In this document: in pieces, positions 1 to 7,204 of the stretch | How positions within the stretch are numbered: position 1 is the first letter of the stretch | Layout: every line of letters begins with the position of its first letter | Source: PALSA-660 sp036508875 | GTDB lineage: Bacteria > Actinomycetota > Coriobacteriia > Anaerosomatales > PALSA-660 | DNA: 11,231 nucleotides | NCBI GenBank assembly: GCA_036508875.1 | Contig: DATCGP010000027.1 | Coordinates: 1 to 11,231, forward strand | Reading direction: 5' to 3' | Translations under genes and position numbers: made by a program | Notes under the pieces: generated by a model | Seen by the model: the letters and a program-made list of their open reading frames with translations, nothing else | Told to the model about the DNA's origin: nothing | The model's database searches: none

Positions 1-637
1 TGTCGACGGGGACGACCTCGACGAAGTAGTCGGGCGGGCGTCCCTGCGAGGCCGCGTAGCGCAGCTGCCAGTGCTCCTTGTCGAGCAGGTAGACGCACGA
101 GATCTCGGCGCCGAGGATGCCGTTCGCGCCGTCCACCACGAGGGACGTGACGTCGTCGACCGTGGTGAAGGACGTGAGCGCCTTGAAGAACTCGTGCGTG
201 AAGAAGATCTCGGACAGACGGGTCTCGAGTTCCTCATTCGCCTTCTCGAGCGCCTGGGTGCCCACCTGCAGTTTCTGCTCGTGCCCCCGGATCTTGTCGT
301 AGGCGACCTTCAGCTCGGACAGCAGCTTCTCCTGCTCCTCCCCGCGCTTCTTGGCCATGAGCAGGTCTCGGATGAGGTCGGCGCCACGAGCGCCGACGAT
401 CTCGACCGCGGCCGGGCGGTACGCGACCAGGCGCGCGCGAAGCTCCGGGTCGTCGGTGAGGTCGATGATGACGTCGAGCCCCTCGACAAGCGAGAGGTCG
501 GCGACGTCCGAGCAGGTGTAGACGCCGATCTCGCGAGCGGCGACGGCGGCCGCGCGCAGGTCGCCGCCTGCTAGGGCGACGTTGAGGCGCCGGTGCGCCC
601 GCTCGTGATCCTGCGGTGCGTCCTTGCTCTCGTCCAC
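1..637 (-). CDS. GAF-domain signalling protein with Rossmann-like N-terminal segment (3' end outside window)
   Basis: The first 212 residues are visible and the gene runs off the left edge. Residues about 18-93 resemble a shortened Rossmann-type fold: a Gly-containing turn (ALAGGD, 21-26), a hydrophobic strand ending in Asp (LDVIIDLTDDPE, 54-65) and a further strand (VEIVGARGADLI, 78-89). I have seen similar segments ahead of PAS, GAF or kinase modules; this is recognition from memory. Residues about 95-145 are charged and heptad-like, probably a coiled coil. From about 148 the sequence fits the start of a GAF sensor domain (FKALTSFTTVDDVTSLV, then ISCVYLLDKE). The output domain is missing; a histidine kinase, PP2C/SpoIIE phosphatase, GGDEF or HD-GYP domain are all possible. 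I chose the GTG at 637 because GGGGGGA lies 6 bases upstream. A GTG at 667 is in frame but has a poor ribosome site. It begins 37 bases after cheD, so co-transcription is likely. No transmembrane segment is visible. Confidence 0.8.
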   Translation of the reverse strand, partial: MDESKDAPQDHERAHRRLNVALAGGDLRAAAVAAREIGVYTCSDVADLSLVEGLDVIIDLTDDPELRARLVAYRPAAVEIVGARGADLIRDLLMAKKRGEEQEKLLSELKVAYDKIRGHEQKLQVGTQALEKANEELETRLSEIFFTHEFFKALTSFTTVDDVTSLVVDGANGILGAEISCVYLLDKEHWQLRYAASQGRPPDYFVEVVPVD

Positions 638-643
638 GCGAGG

Positions 644-650
644 TCCCCCC
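644..650 (-). promoter_or_regulatory. Ribosome binding site of the GAF-domain gene
   Basis: GGGGGGA on the minus strand lies 6 bases before the GTG at 637. It is the reason for preferring that start over the in-frame GTG at 667, which has only a weak AGG upstream. The site lies in the 37-base gap after the cheD stop, so this gene can be translated without a stop/start overlap, unlike most genes before it. Confidence 0.6.
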
Positions 651-674
651 GGCTTCCATGTGGTCACGTCGTGC

Positions 675-1199
675 CTAGATCTCACGCATCCCGTAGGAGT
701 AGCTTCGCACGAGCAGGATGCCCGTATCCAAGTGTAGTTCGATGGTACGCGCATGCGAGCCGCCGGTGTCGGCAGCTCGCACGAGCAGGCCGCACTTCTC
801 GAGCTGTTCCAGGACCGCGGCGGCGTTGCGCCCGCCGATCGAGTCCATGCCCGACTCGCCTTTGAACATCGAAGCGCCGCCCGCGATCTTCGCGATGAGG
901 CGGTGGCGCCCGGCGCCCGCGTCGACCATCTGTTCCACGAGCTCCGGGACCGCGAGATCGGCGAACCGGTGGCGACAGCCCGTGAAGTCGCCACCCGGGG
1001 AGGCCGGCAGCATGACGTGGGCCATGCCTCCGAGCCGCAGCCGCGGGTCCCACAGCGTCAGCCCGATGCACGAGCCGAGCGCCTGCGTGATGAGGACCTG
1101 CGGATCTTCCGCGCAGGCGATCTCTCCGACTCCCACGATGATGTGGTTCGGATCGGCGCCGCCGTCGAAGGTCGCGGCCTCCAACCGGTTTCCTATCAC
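675..1199 (-). CDS. cheD: CheD, chemoreceptor glutamine deamidase
   Basis: CheD hydrolyses specific receptor glutamines to glutamates. In CheC-containing systems it also binds CheC, tying receptor activity to CheY-P. The 174-residue protein covers the whole family: VGVGEIA near 22-28, the nucleophile in LGSCIGL (Cys44), GGMAHVMLP with His61, and KIAGGASMF, IGGRN and DTGG further on. Thr38, Cys44 and His61 have the same spacing (6 and 17 residues) as the catalytic Thr21, Cys27 and His44 of Thermotoga maritima CheD, so the enzyme looks intact. The start is the GTG at 1199, overlapping the cheC stop in a GTGA tetramer. An in-frame TTG at 1184 has a better Shine-Dalgarno match (AGGA, 6 bases upstream) and would shorten the protein by five residues. 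The stop is TAG at 675-677. The adjacent cheC supports the assignment. Confidence 0.95.
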   Translation of the reverse strand: MIGNRLEAATFDGGADPNHIIVGVGEIACAEDPQVLITQALGSCIGLTLWDPRLRLGGMAHVMLPASPGGDFTGCRHRFADLAVPELVEQMVDAGAGRHRLIAKIAGGASMFKGESGMDSIGGRNAAAVLEQLEKCGLLVRAADTGGSHARTIELHLDTGILLVRSYSYGMREI

Positions 1200-1807
1200 G
1201 CCACACCCAATCGCCCGAGGAGAACCTCGAGCGAGTCGAGGTCGGGCAGGAAGAACATGTAGGCGTCCACCGAGGTGTCCGCGTCGTGGAACCGGGTGCG
1301 CAGAAACAACGCAACGTCCGCATGCATGGCGGCCGCGGAGGTGACCGCCTCCATGAGGGCGCCGGCCATGTCCAGGGCCGACGACGGGCGCGCCGGGAGC
1401 ATGCTGACATCCGCGAGCCGGCCGATCGCCGCCAGGTAGGCCGACATGAGGATCGAGGCGACGTGCGTGACGAGAGCCTCCTCGTCGGCGCCGTAGGTGC
1501 GCACGGACCCCACCGCGCGGGACCGCATCAGGTCGACCAGTGCGAGCGCGGACTTGCGCTCGGCCATGAACAGCATGCTGCCGCCCAAGTCGCCCAGCAG
1601 GCGGACGTGCACGGCAGCCACGAGCACCTCGGGTCCGCCGAAGAGTTCCGGCACGTCGCCGATGCCCACGACTTCGAGCGTCGGCACGTCGATGGAGATG
1701 GGATGCCCGACGAGCTGCGACAGCGCGGTCGCCGCGTGCCCGGCCCCGATACTGCCGCACTCGCGAAGCGCGTCGACCTGCATCTCAGAGAGACTGTCCA
1801 GCCTCAC
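1196..1807 (-). CDS. cheC: CheC-family CheY-P phosphatase / CheD-binding protein, degenerate active sites
   Basis: CheC proteins dephosphorylate CheY-P and bind CheD. The 203-residue protein has the usual pseudo-twofold layout, with two copies of the D/S-x3-E-x2-N-x22-P phosphatase signature. Copy one is recognisable at LRECGSIGAGHAATALS: Asp12, Glu16 and Pro42 are kept but the expected Asn is Ser19. Copy two (LVTHVASILMSAYL) keeps Pro141, but the expected Glu and Asn are His115 and Ser118. The two sites are 99 residues apart, as in T. maritima CheC (Glu13/Asn16 and Glu112/Asn115). Both water-positioning Asn residues are therefore absent, so catalysis may be weak or lost while CheD or CheY binding remains. 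The GTG start at 1807 overlaps the cheA stop in GTGA and has GGGGGAGG about 8 bases upstream. The stop overlaps the cheD start in the same way. FliY or CheX are less likely given the length and neighbours. Confidence 0.93.
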   Translation of the reverse strand: MRLDSLSEMQVDALRECGSIGAGHAATALSQLVGHPISIDVPTLEVVGIGDVPELFGGPEVLVAAVHVRLLGDLGGSMLFMAERKSALALVDLMRSRAVGSVRTYGADEEALVTHVASILMSAYLAAIGRLADVSMLPARPSSALDMAGALMEAVTSAAAMHADVALFLRTRFHDADTSVDAYMFFLPDLDSLEVLLGRLGVA

Positions 1808-3843
1808 CAGGAACCCTCCCCCGTCGTGAAAAGCGCGCGCGGGTCGAGGATGAGAGCGACGCTCCCGTCTCCCAGCACCGTCGCGCCGGAAAGACCCGCC
1901 ACGCCCGCGAACATGCCGGCCAGCGGCTTGATGACGATCTCCTGCCGTCCCACGAGCGCGTCCACGCCGATCCCGCGAGCCGCGTCGCCCCATTCGAGCA
2001 GGACGACGTTGCGGCTCCGGACCGGCGAGGCCTGCCCCTCCGAGACTCCGACGACCGCGTCGAGCGTGTCCAGGGGCACCACGCGCTTGTCCCGAAGGGT
2101 GAGCACCGGGTGCCCGTCGACCGTCTCTATCGGGAGATCGTCGTACGCCAGGACCTCGGTGACCGCGCCGAGCGGGATCGCGTAGATCTGCCCCGAGCTG
2201 CGCACAAGAAGCGCCTGGATGATCGCGAGCGTCAGCGGCAGCGCGAGCACGAACTCGGTGCCCGCCCCCACGCGCGAACGTATCGTGAGGGCACCGCCGA
2301 GCTGCTCGACCTTGGCGCGGACGACATCCATCCCGACGCCGCGGCCCGAGACCTTGGTCGCCTGTGCCGCGGTGGAGAAGCCCGGCGTGCAGGTGAGCAG
2401 CAGGATCTCATCGTCGTTGAAGTCCGCGCGCTGTGCCGGGGTCACGAGGCCGCGCTCGCACGCGGCCGACCAGATCCGCTCGGGATCCATGCCGCGCCCG
2501 TCGTCCGCCACCGTCACGAGTGCGCGGTCGCGCTCGCGCGCGGCCGAGAGGCGCACAAGGCCGCGTTCCGGCTTGCCGGCAGCGACGCGCTGCTCGGCCG
2601 GTTCGAGACCGTGGTCCAGCGAGTTGCGGAGCAGGTGGACGAGCGGCTCTACGATCTCATCGAGAACGGTGCGGTCGAGTTCGATGTCGAGCCCGTCGAC
2701 CTCGAACGCGACGTCCTTGCCCAGATCGCGCGCGAGGTCGCGCACCATCCGCGGGAAGCGGTTGAAGATGTTGCCGACCGGGACCATCCGGGTCGCCATG
2801 ACCTCGCGCTGCAGGTCGGCAGAGATCCGGTGGACCTCACCGACCGCGTCGGTGAGCTCGCGCATGTCCAGCCGCTCGGAGATGTTCTCGAGGCGGCTGC
2901 GCGCGATGACGAGCTCGCCCATCACGTCGACCATCGTGTCCAGGTGAGCCAGCGCTATGCGCACGGTCTGCGTGTCGACCAGCTTCGGGACGGCCTTGGC
3001 TGCGCGCCCGAAGGCCGCGTCTCGGTCGAGGGCCTCCCCCGCCTCCTGCGTCTCTGTGGGTGTGGTGGGGTTCGCATCGGCCTCGAGCTCGTCGGCGGAC
3101 GCGGGCGGTGCGGAAGCCTCCGTGACAGACTGCACAGTCTCTGTCGATCCCACGACCTCGGCCGCCGTGACGTCGGTGATCTGCAGTACCGCGTCGACGA
3201 GCTTCTCGCCGGGGCGGTCGGTCGCCACCGTGATCGTGAACGTGCCGTCGAACTGCCCCTCGTCGATGTCGCTCTCTGACGGCTGGGTCCCGACGACCTC
3301 ACCGAGCTGCCGCAGCCGCTTGATGACCATGTACGCGCGCACCGATGCGAGCTGGCACGACGGATCGATCGTCACCTTGAGCGTGACGCCACCCGTCGGG
3401 GCCGCAACCGCGGGTTCGATCGGCGCGGCAGCCGCCGCCGCGGCGGCCTGACGCGCGACGTCGGTGTGCTCCTTGAGTTCCTGGACCATCAGCTCCGGGT
3501 CGATCTCGCATCCCCCGGAGGCCTCGTCGTTGATGAGCTCGCGCAGCGTGTCGGTGGCGCGCAACACGAGGTCGATCAGGTCACCGGTGACCGGCTGCTC
3601 GCGCTTCCGGACGGTGTCCATCAGGCTTTCCATGGTGTGGGTCAGAGCGGCGGTGCGCTCGTACCCCATCGTCGCCGACATGCCCTTGAGGCTGTGGGCG
3701 GCGCGGAACACCGCCTCGACCGGCTCGAGATCTTCGGGATCGGATTCCAGGGTGAGGAGCGCGTCGACGATGCTCTGCAGGTACTCGGTGCTCTCCGAGA
3801 GGAACGCCTCCCGGTAGACCCCCATGTCCATGCCGTCGCTCAC
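1804..3843 (-). CDS. cheA: CheA chemotaxis histidine kinase
   Basis: CheA autophosphorylates on a histidine when bound to receptor and CheW, then passes the phosphate to CheY and CheB. The 679-residue protein has all five domains. P1 (about 1-130) carries phospho-acceptor His50 in AAHSLKG. An Ala-rich linker follows (133-140 are eight Ala). P2, the CheY/CheB docking domain, spans about 152-232. After a Pro/Thr/Glu-rich linker comes P3 (about 292-350, dimerisation). The P4 ATPase (about 351-540) has the N box HLLRNSLDHGLE (403-414), G1 DDGRGMD (447-453), GFST (488-491) and G2 GRGVGMDVV (500-508). P5 (about 541-675) is CheW-like. All key kinase motifs are present. The GTG start at 3843 overlaps the cheB stop in GTGA, with GGAGG 7 bases upstream. 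The stop overlaps cheC in the same way, predicting translational coupling. An internal ATG five codons in is possible but lacks that spacing. Confidence 0.97.
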   Translation of the reverse strand: MSDGMDMGVYREAFLSESTEYLQSIVDALLTLESDPEDLEPVEAVFRAAHSLKGMSATMGYERTAALTHTMESLMDTVRKREQPVTGDLIDLVLRATDTLRELINDEASGGCEIDPELMVQELKEHTDVARQAAAAAAAAPIEPAVAAPTGGVTLKVTIDPSCQLASVRAYMVIKRLRQLGEVVGTQPSESDIDEGQFDGTFTITVATDRPGEKLVDAVLQITDVTAAEVVGSTETVQSVTEASAPPASADELEADANPTTPTETQEAGEALDRDAAFGRAAKAVPKLVDTQTVRIALAHLDTMVDVMGELVIARSRLENISERLDMRELTDAVGEVHRISADLQREVMATRMVPVGNIFNRFPRMVRDLARDLGKDVAFEVDGLDIELDRTVLDEIVEPLVHLLRNSLDHGLEPAEQRVAAGKPERGLVRLSAARERDRALVTVADDGRGMDPERIWSAACERGLVTPAQRADFNDDEILLLTCTPGFSTAAQATKVSGRGVGMDVVRAKVEQLGGALTIRSRVGAGTEFVLALPLTLAIIQALLVRSSGQIYAIPLGAVTEVLAYDDLPIETVDGHPVLTLRDKRVVPLDTLDAVVGVSEGQASPVRSRNVVLLEWGDAARGIGVDALVGRQEIVIKPLAGMFAGVAGLSGATVLGDGSVALILDPRALFTTGEGSW

Positions 3844-4913
3844 GATGCGGCCTCCGGCCCCCTCAGGGTGCGCCGGATCTCCACGGCCACCCGGTCGATC
3901 GGCACGACATACAGTGCGGCGCCCAGTTTGACCGCTGCCCCGGGCATCCCCCAGACGACCGAGGTGTCCTCGTCCTGGGCGATCGTGGCCCCTCCGGCGG
4001 CGCGCACCGCGACCATGCCGAGCGCGCCGTCCGAGCCCATCCCCGTGAGCACCACGGCGGTCACGGCGGGACCGTAGCAGTCGGCGGCGGTCTCGAACAG
4101 AGGATCGGCCGAGGGCTTGAGCCCGTGCAGCGTGGGCCCGTCGACGAGCCGGATCATCGTGGCGGCGCCCGGAGCGCCGGTCACCTCCATGTGGGTGCCC
4201 CACGGAGCGACGTAGCCGAACCCTGACCGCAGCCGCATCCCGTCGGCGGCCTCGAGGACCGTGAAGCCGGCGACGCGGCCGAGGCGCGCGGCGAAGGAGC
4301 CCGCGAAACCGGCCGGAAGGTGCTGTACGACCAGATACGCGGTAGGAGTGTCGGTGCGAAGACCGGCGAAGACGCGCTCGAGAGCCAGCGGGCCGCCGGT
4401 GGAAGACGCGATGCAGACGAGCTGGCGCGGATCGCTCTGGGCCGGTTCCGGCTGCGGCTTCTTCGGTTGCTCCGGAGCGGCGGACGCGGACGTGTTGGTG
4501 GAGACGCGCTTGTCCGGGGAGATCGCGTATGCGGTCCGCACCGCGCGCACCAGATCGGTCGACAGCCGTTCCATCGAGCTCGCCATGCCCTCGTGCGGCT
4601 TGGCGATGAACTCCACCGCGCCCGCCTCGAGTGCGCGATAGGTCGTCTCGGGGTCGTCGAGCGAGGACAGCATGACCACCCGCGCGTTCGAGTCGCGCAC
4701 TATGTGCTTCAGCGCCTCGATGCCGTCCATCTCCGGCATCTGGATGTCGAGGGTGACGACGTCGGGATGGAACTCCCGGACCATCGAGACCGCCTCGACG
4801 CCGTTGCGGGCGAACCCGATGACCTCGATCCGGGGCGTTTCGGAGAGTATGCGCGTGACGATCTGACGCACGAGCGCTGAATCATCGACGACAAGGACTC
4901 GCATCGGGTTCAT
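3840..4913 (-). CDS. cheB: CheB receptor methylesterase/glutamine deamidase with receiver domain
   Basis: CheB removes methyl groups from receptor glutamates and can deamidate glutamines; phosphorylation by CheA activates it. The 357-residue protein has a receiver domain (1-125) with acidic residues Asp10 and Asp11, phospho-acceptor Asp56 in TLDIQMPEMDG, Ser84 and Lys105. A Pro/Gln/Lys-rich linker (about 133-162) follows. The catalytic domain (about 163-350) has the triad Ser171 (SSTGGP), His198 (VQHLPAGF) and Asp295 (TGMGSDGA). The length is typical for the family. The ATG at 4913 lies 16 bases after the cheY stop. I see no good Shine-Dalgarno there, and a second ATG three codons later has none either, so translation may depend on reinitiation after cheY. 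The gene ends in a GTGA overlap with cheA. It sits with cheR elsewhere in the cluster, giving a complete methylation cycle. Confidence 0.97.
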   Translation of the reverse strand: MNPMRVLVVDDSALVRQIVTRILSETPRIEVIGFARNGVEAVSMVREFHPDVVTLDIQMPEMDGIEALKHIVRDSNARVVMLSSLDDPETTYRALEAGAVEFIAKPHEGMASSMERLSTDLVRAVRTAYAISPDKRVSTNTSASAAPEQPKKPQPEPAQSDPRQLVCIASSTGGPLALERVFAGLRTDTPTAYLVVQHLPAGFAGSFAARLGRVAGFTVLEAADGMRLRSGFGYVAPWGTHMEVTGAPGAATMIRLVDGPTLHGLKPSADPLFETAADCYGPAVTAVVLTGMGSDGALGMVAVRAAGGATIAQDEDTSVVWGMPGAAVKLGAALYVVPIDRVAVEIRRTLRGPEAAS

Positions 4914-4929
4914 GTGTGAGACCGGCCGA

Positions 4930-5301
4930 TCAGCGGGAGTCGGCGGCGAGACACTTCTTGACCGTCTCGAGCACCTTGGTGGGCTGGAAGGGCTTCACGA
5001 GGAAGTCCATGGCGCCCGACTCGAGCGCTTCGACGATCATCTGCTGCTGGCCCATGGCACTGACCATGAGCACCCTGGCGTTCGGGTCCTTCTCACGGAT
5101 CGCCTTGAGTGCATCGATGCCGTTCATCTCGGGCATGGTGATGTCGAGCGTGACCAGGTCGGGAGCGACCTGGTCGTACTTCTCCACCGCATCGCGGCCG
5201 TTGACGGCCTCTTCGATGCGGTAGCCCTCTTTCGCGAGGATGTCGCGGATCATCATTCGCATGAACGCCGCGTCATCGACGACCAGGATCGTCCTCGACA
5301 T
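4930..5301 (-). CDS. cheY: CheY response regulator
   Basis: This is a single-domain receiver of 123 residues that, when phosphorylated by CheA, binds the flagellar switch. The acidic pocket is Asp9/Asp10, the phospho-acceptor is Asp53 in TLDITMPEMNG, Ser81 is the switch Ser/Thr (LMVSAMGQQQ) and Lys103 is in VKPFQ. The SAMGQQ...GAMDFLVKPFQ pattern is that of Bacillus and Thermotoga CheY rather than the enterobacterial type, which fits the cheC and cheD neighbours. There is no output domain. The ATG at 5299-5301 follows the cheW stop codon directly (TAG then ATG), with GGAGG-type ribosome sites inside the end of cheW. It is followed 16 bases later by cheB. A generic stand-alone receiver is possible in principle, but position and motifs make CheY clear. 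Confidence 0.97.
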   Translation of the reverse strand: MSRTILVVDDAAFMRMMIRDILAKEGYRIEEAVNGRDAVEKYDQVAPDLVTLDITMPEMNGIDALKAIREKDPNARVLMVSAMGQQQMIVEALESGAMDFLVKPFQPTKVLETVKKCLAADSR

Positions 5302-5778
5302 CTAGCCCTCCACCTCCGGCGGTTCGGTCCCGGAAAGCTCGTATTCGGCCTTCGGCAGGATGCGATCAAGGTCGAGCAGGATGATGAGACGCGTTCCGAG
5401 GTGGACGACCGCCTCGAACGCGTCGGAGATCTCGGGAGCCACCGCGCCCGCGGGCGCTGGCATGAGGTCGTCAGGAGAGAATGTCGCGACCTCACTGGCT
5501 CCGTCGACCGCGAGCCCGACAGGACCGTCGGTCCCCTCGGTGACGATGATCCGGCTGCGCGACAGCGCCTCGAACTGGGTCCCGAACAACTTGCGGCCCA
5601 GGTCCACGATCGGGATGACGCGGCCGCGCAGGTCGATGACGCCGAGCACCCCGCGCGGTGCGCGCGGGACAGGTGTGACCGTCTCGAACCGGATGATGCT
5701 GCTCACGCGCGAGATCGGGAGGCCGTACTCCTCGCTCCCGGCGCGGAAGAGCACGTACTGGTTGCCCGGGTCGTTCAC
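5302..5778 (-). CDS. cheW: CheW receptor-kinase coupling protein
   Basis: CheW is the cytoplasmic scaffold that links receptor tips to the P5 domain of CheA. The 158-residue protein is one CheW domain: YVLFRAGSEEYGLPISRV near the start, then the signature LRGRVIPIVDLGRKLFG (about 50-66), then GLAVDG and a C-terminal strand region LGTRLIILLDLDRIL. No second domain is present, so it is not CheV. The GTG start at 5778 overlaps the mcp stop as GTGA and has GGGAGA about 6 bases upstream. The TAG stop directly abuts the cheY ATG. A short acidic tail (GTEPPEVEG) ends the protein. Placement between a receptor and cheY supports a dedicated signalling unit. Confidence 0.96.
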   Translation of the reverse strand: MNDPGNQYVLFRAGSEEYGLPISRVSSIIRFETVTPVPRAPRGVLGVIDLRGRVIPIVDLGRKLFGTQFEALSRSRIIVTEGTDGPVGLAVDGASEVATFSPDDLMPAPAGAVAPEISDAFEAVVHLGTRLIILLDLDRILPKAEYELSGTEPPEVEG

Positions 5779-7100
5779 GCCACATCTCCCGCCAGGCGCA
5801 GCTGGCGGACCGACTCCTCCAACTGGTGGGACATGTCGGCGAGGTCGGCCGCGGAGGACGAGATCTCCTCCATGCACGCCGTCTGCTGCTCGGCGGCGGC
5901 CGCGGTCTCCTCGACCGCCGCGGCGTTCTCCTCCACGACCGACGCGATGTCGTGCATGGCGCGGTCGACGGCGGCCGCGCGGTCGCGCTGGTCGGCCATC
6001 GCGGACGAGATGCGGTCTGCGAGCTCCGCCGTGCGGCGCACCGCCTCGTCGATCTCGATGAGCGCAGTACCGGTCCTGCTGACGACGTCGGTGCCCATCG
6101 CCATCTCGCGCTGGCTGATCTCCATGAGCCGGACCGACTTCGCGGTCTCGTGCTGGACTTCCTTGATGAGCTCGCCGATCTGCTCGGCGGCCTTGCCCGA
6201 GCCCTCGGCCAGCTTGCGGACCTCTTCGGCGACGACCGCGAACCCTCGGCCGGACTCGCCCGCACGCGCGGCCTCGATGGCGGCGTTGAGGGACAGCAGG
6301 TTCGTCTGGTCGGCGATCGAGGTGATCACATCGACGATCTTGCCGATCTCGTCGCTGCGGCGGCCCAGGAGCTCGATGGAAGCGGCAAGCGTCTCGATGG
6401 ACTGCTGGACCTCGCCGATCTTCGTGCAGGCCTCGTCGGTGGCCGCGCGGCCGTGGTCGGCCTGGCGCGCCCCGTCCTGGCTTATCTTCGAGGTCTCGAT
6501 GGCTTGGTCCGAGACGCTGTTGATCGTCGCGGCCATCGCCTCGACGGCGGTGGTCGTCTCCTCGACCTTGCGGGACTGCAGCTCGGCGCCGTGCGCGATG
6601 TGCTGCACCGAGTTGCTGATCTCCATCGTGGACGCGCTGATCTCCTCGGACGAGGCCGAGAGCTCGGTGGCCGCCGCCGCGACCGATTCCGCCGAGCGGC
6701 GCACGCCCGCGGTGATGAATGCGAGCGACTCGATCAGCCGGTTGCACTCGTCGGAGAGCAGGCCGATCTCGTCGGGGTGGTGGATGGCGGCGCTGACCGT
6801 GAGGTCGCCCTCGCCAGCCTTCGTCATGACCTCGCCGACATTGGAGAGCGGACCGAGGATCCGCTCGTTGAAGGCCTTCAGGTATGCACGCTGCCCGATG
6901 AGCGCGGCGATGCCCATCACCACGCCGCCGGACACCACGAGAATAGCGACGTGGACGATGTCCGGCTTGAGCAGCCAGACCGCGACTGCCGCGGTCACCA
7001 CGAGCCCGGCCAACACCGCCGGCCCGATCGTGACCCACGTCTTCATCAGGAACGTGCGAGCGAGACTCTCCTCGACTCTGATGGTGCTGCGCTGCGCCAC
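5775..7100 (-). CDS. Methyl-accepting chemotaxis protein with two adjacent TM helices and no sensor domain
   Basis: This is a chemoreceptor of 441 residues. Hydrophobic stretches at about 22-44 and 48-69 are two membrane helices separated by only Lys-Pro-Asp and neighbouring residues, so no periplasmic ligand-binding domain can exist. A HAMP domain (about 70-126) follows, with ILGPL and DEIGLLSDECNRL. A long coiled-coil methyl-accepting domain occupies the rest, with the conserved hairpin tip at about 260-298 (TSIADQTNLLSLNAAIEAAR, then GESGRGFAVVAEEVRKLA). Gln/Glu-rich heptads such as ELSASSEEI, AAVEETAAAAEQQ and ACMEEISSSA are candidate methylation or deamidation sites. No C-terminal CheR-tethering pentapeptide is seen. 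The GTG at 7100 was chosen for its GAGGAGGGG ribosome site; longer in-frame extensions are basic, unlike a receptor N-terminus, and lie upstream of that site. A sigma-28-like promoter precedes it and the end overlaps cheW as GTGA. It probably senses a membrane, redox or cytoplasmic cue (inference). Confidence 0.95.
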   Translation of the reverse strand: MAQRSTIRVEESLARTFLMKTWVTIGPAVLAGLVVTAAVAVWLLKPDIVHVAILVVSGGVVMGIAALIGQRAYLKAFNERILGPLSNVGEVMTKAGEGDLTVSAAIHHPDEIGLLSDECNRLIESLAFITAGVRRSAESVAAAATELSASSEEISASTMEISNSVQHIAHGAELQSRKVEETTTAVEAMAATINSVSDQAIETSKISQDGARQADHGRAATDEACTKIGEVQQSIETLAASIELLGRRSDEIGKIVDVITSIADQTNLLSLNAAIEAARAGESGRGFAVVAEEVRKLAEGSGKAAEQIGELIKEVQHETAKSVRLMEISQREMAMGTDVVSRTGTALIEIDEAVRRTAELADRISSAMADQRDRAAAVDRAMHDIASVVEENAAAVEETAAAAEQQTACMEEISSSAADLADMSHQLEESVRQLRLAGDVA

Positions 7101-7106
7101 CTTCGA

Positions 7107-7115
7107 CCCCTCCTC
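7107..7115 (-). promoter_or_regulatory. Ribosome binding site of the chemoreceptor gene
   Basis: GAGGAGGGG on the minus strand lies 6 bases before the GTG at 7100. It is one of the best Shine-Dalgarno matches in the window and sets the receptor start. The strong site, together with the promoter upstream, suggests this is the first gene of its own transcript. Confidence 0.75.
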
Positions 7116-7177
7116 GCATGCAGCCGCTCGACGTGCGGCCCGCGTCCTGCACACCCAACACTAGATTCTACGACTAT

Positions 7178-7204
7178 GTATCGGTCCTGGGCAGCGTTTC
7201 TATA
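7178..7204 (-). promoter_or_regulatory. Sigma-28 (FliA/SigD/WhiG)-like promoter ahead of the receptor gene
   Basis: On the minus strand TATAGAAA, 11 bases, then ACCGATAC matches the sigma-28 consensus TAAAGTTT-N11-GCCGATAA. Three of four bases of the -35 core and the CCGATA core of the -10 agree, with exact spacing. It lies in the 138-base cheR-mcp gap, about 78 bases before the GTG, in the only locally AT-rich stretch. Sigma-28 drives late flagellar and chemotaxis genes in many bacteria, so the context fits. Only sequence matching supports it. Confidence 0.5.

Noticed and set aside
3424..3448. GCC/GCG repeat run in cheA as a regulatory or unstable repeat
   Set aside because: It encodes an eight-Ala stretch in the P1-P2 linker, where such composition is common. 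No sign of phase variation is visible.
4912..7164. Long plus-strand open frame opposite cheY, cheW and mcp
   Set aside because: The translation is low-complexity Ser/Ala/Arg sequence mirroring the receptor coiled coil. The minus-strand genes account for the whole stretch.
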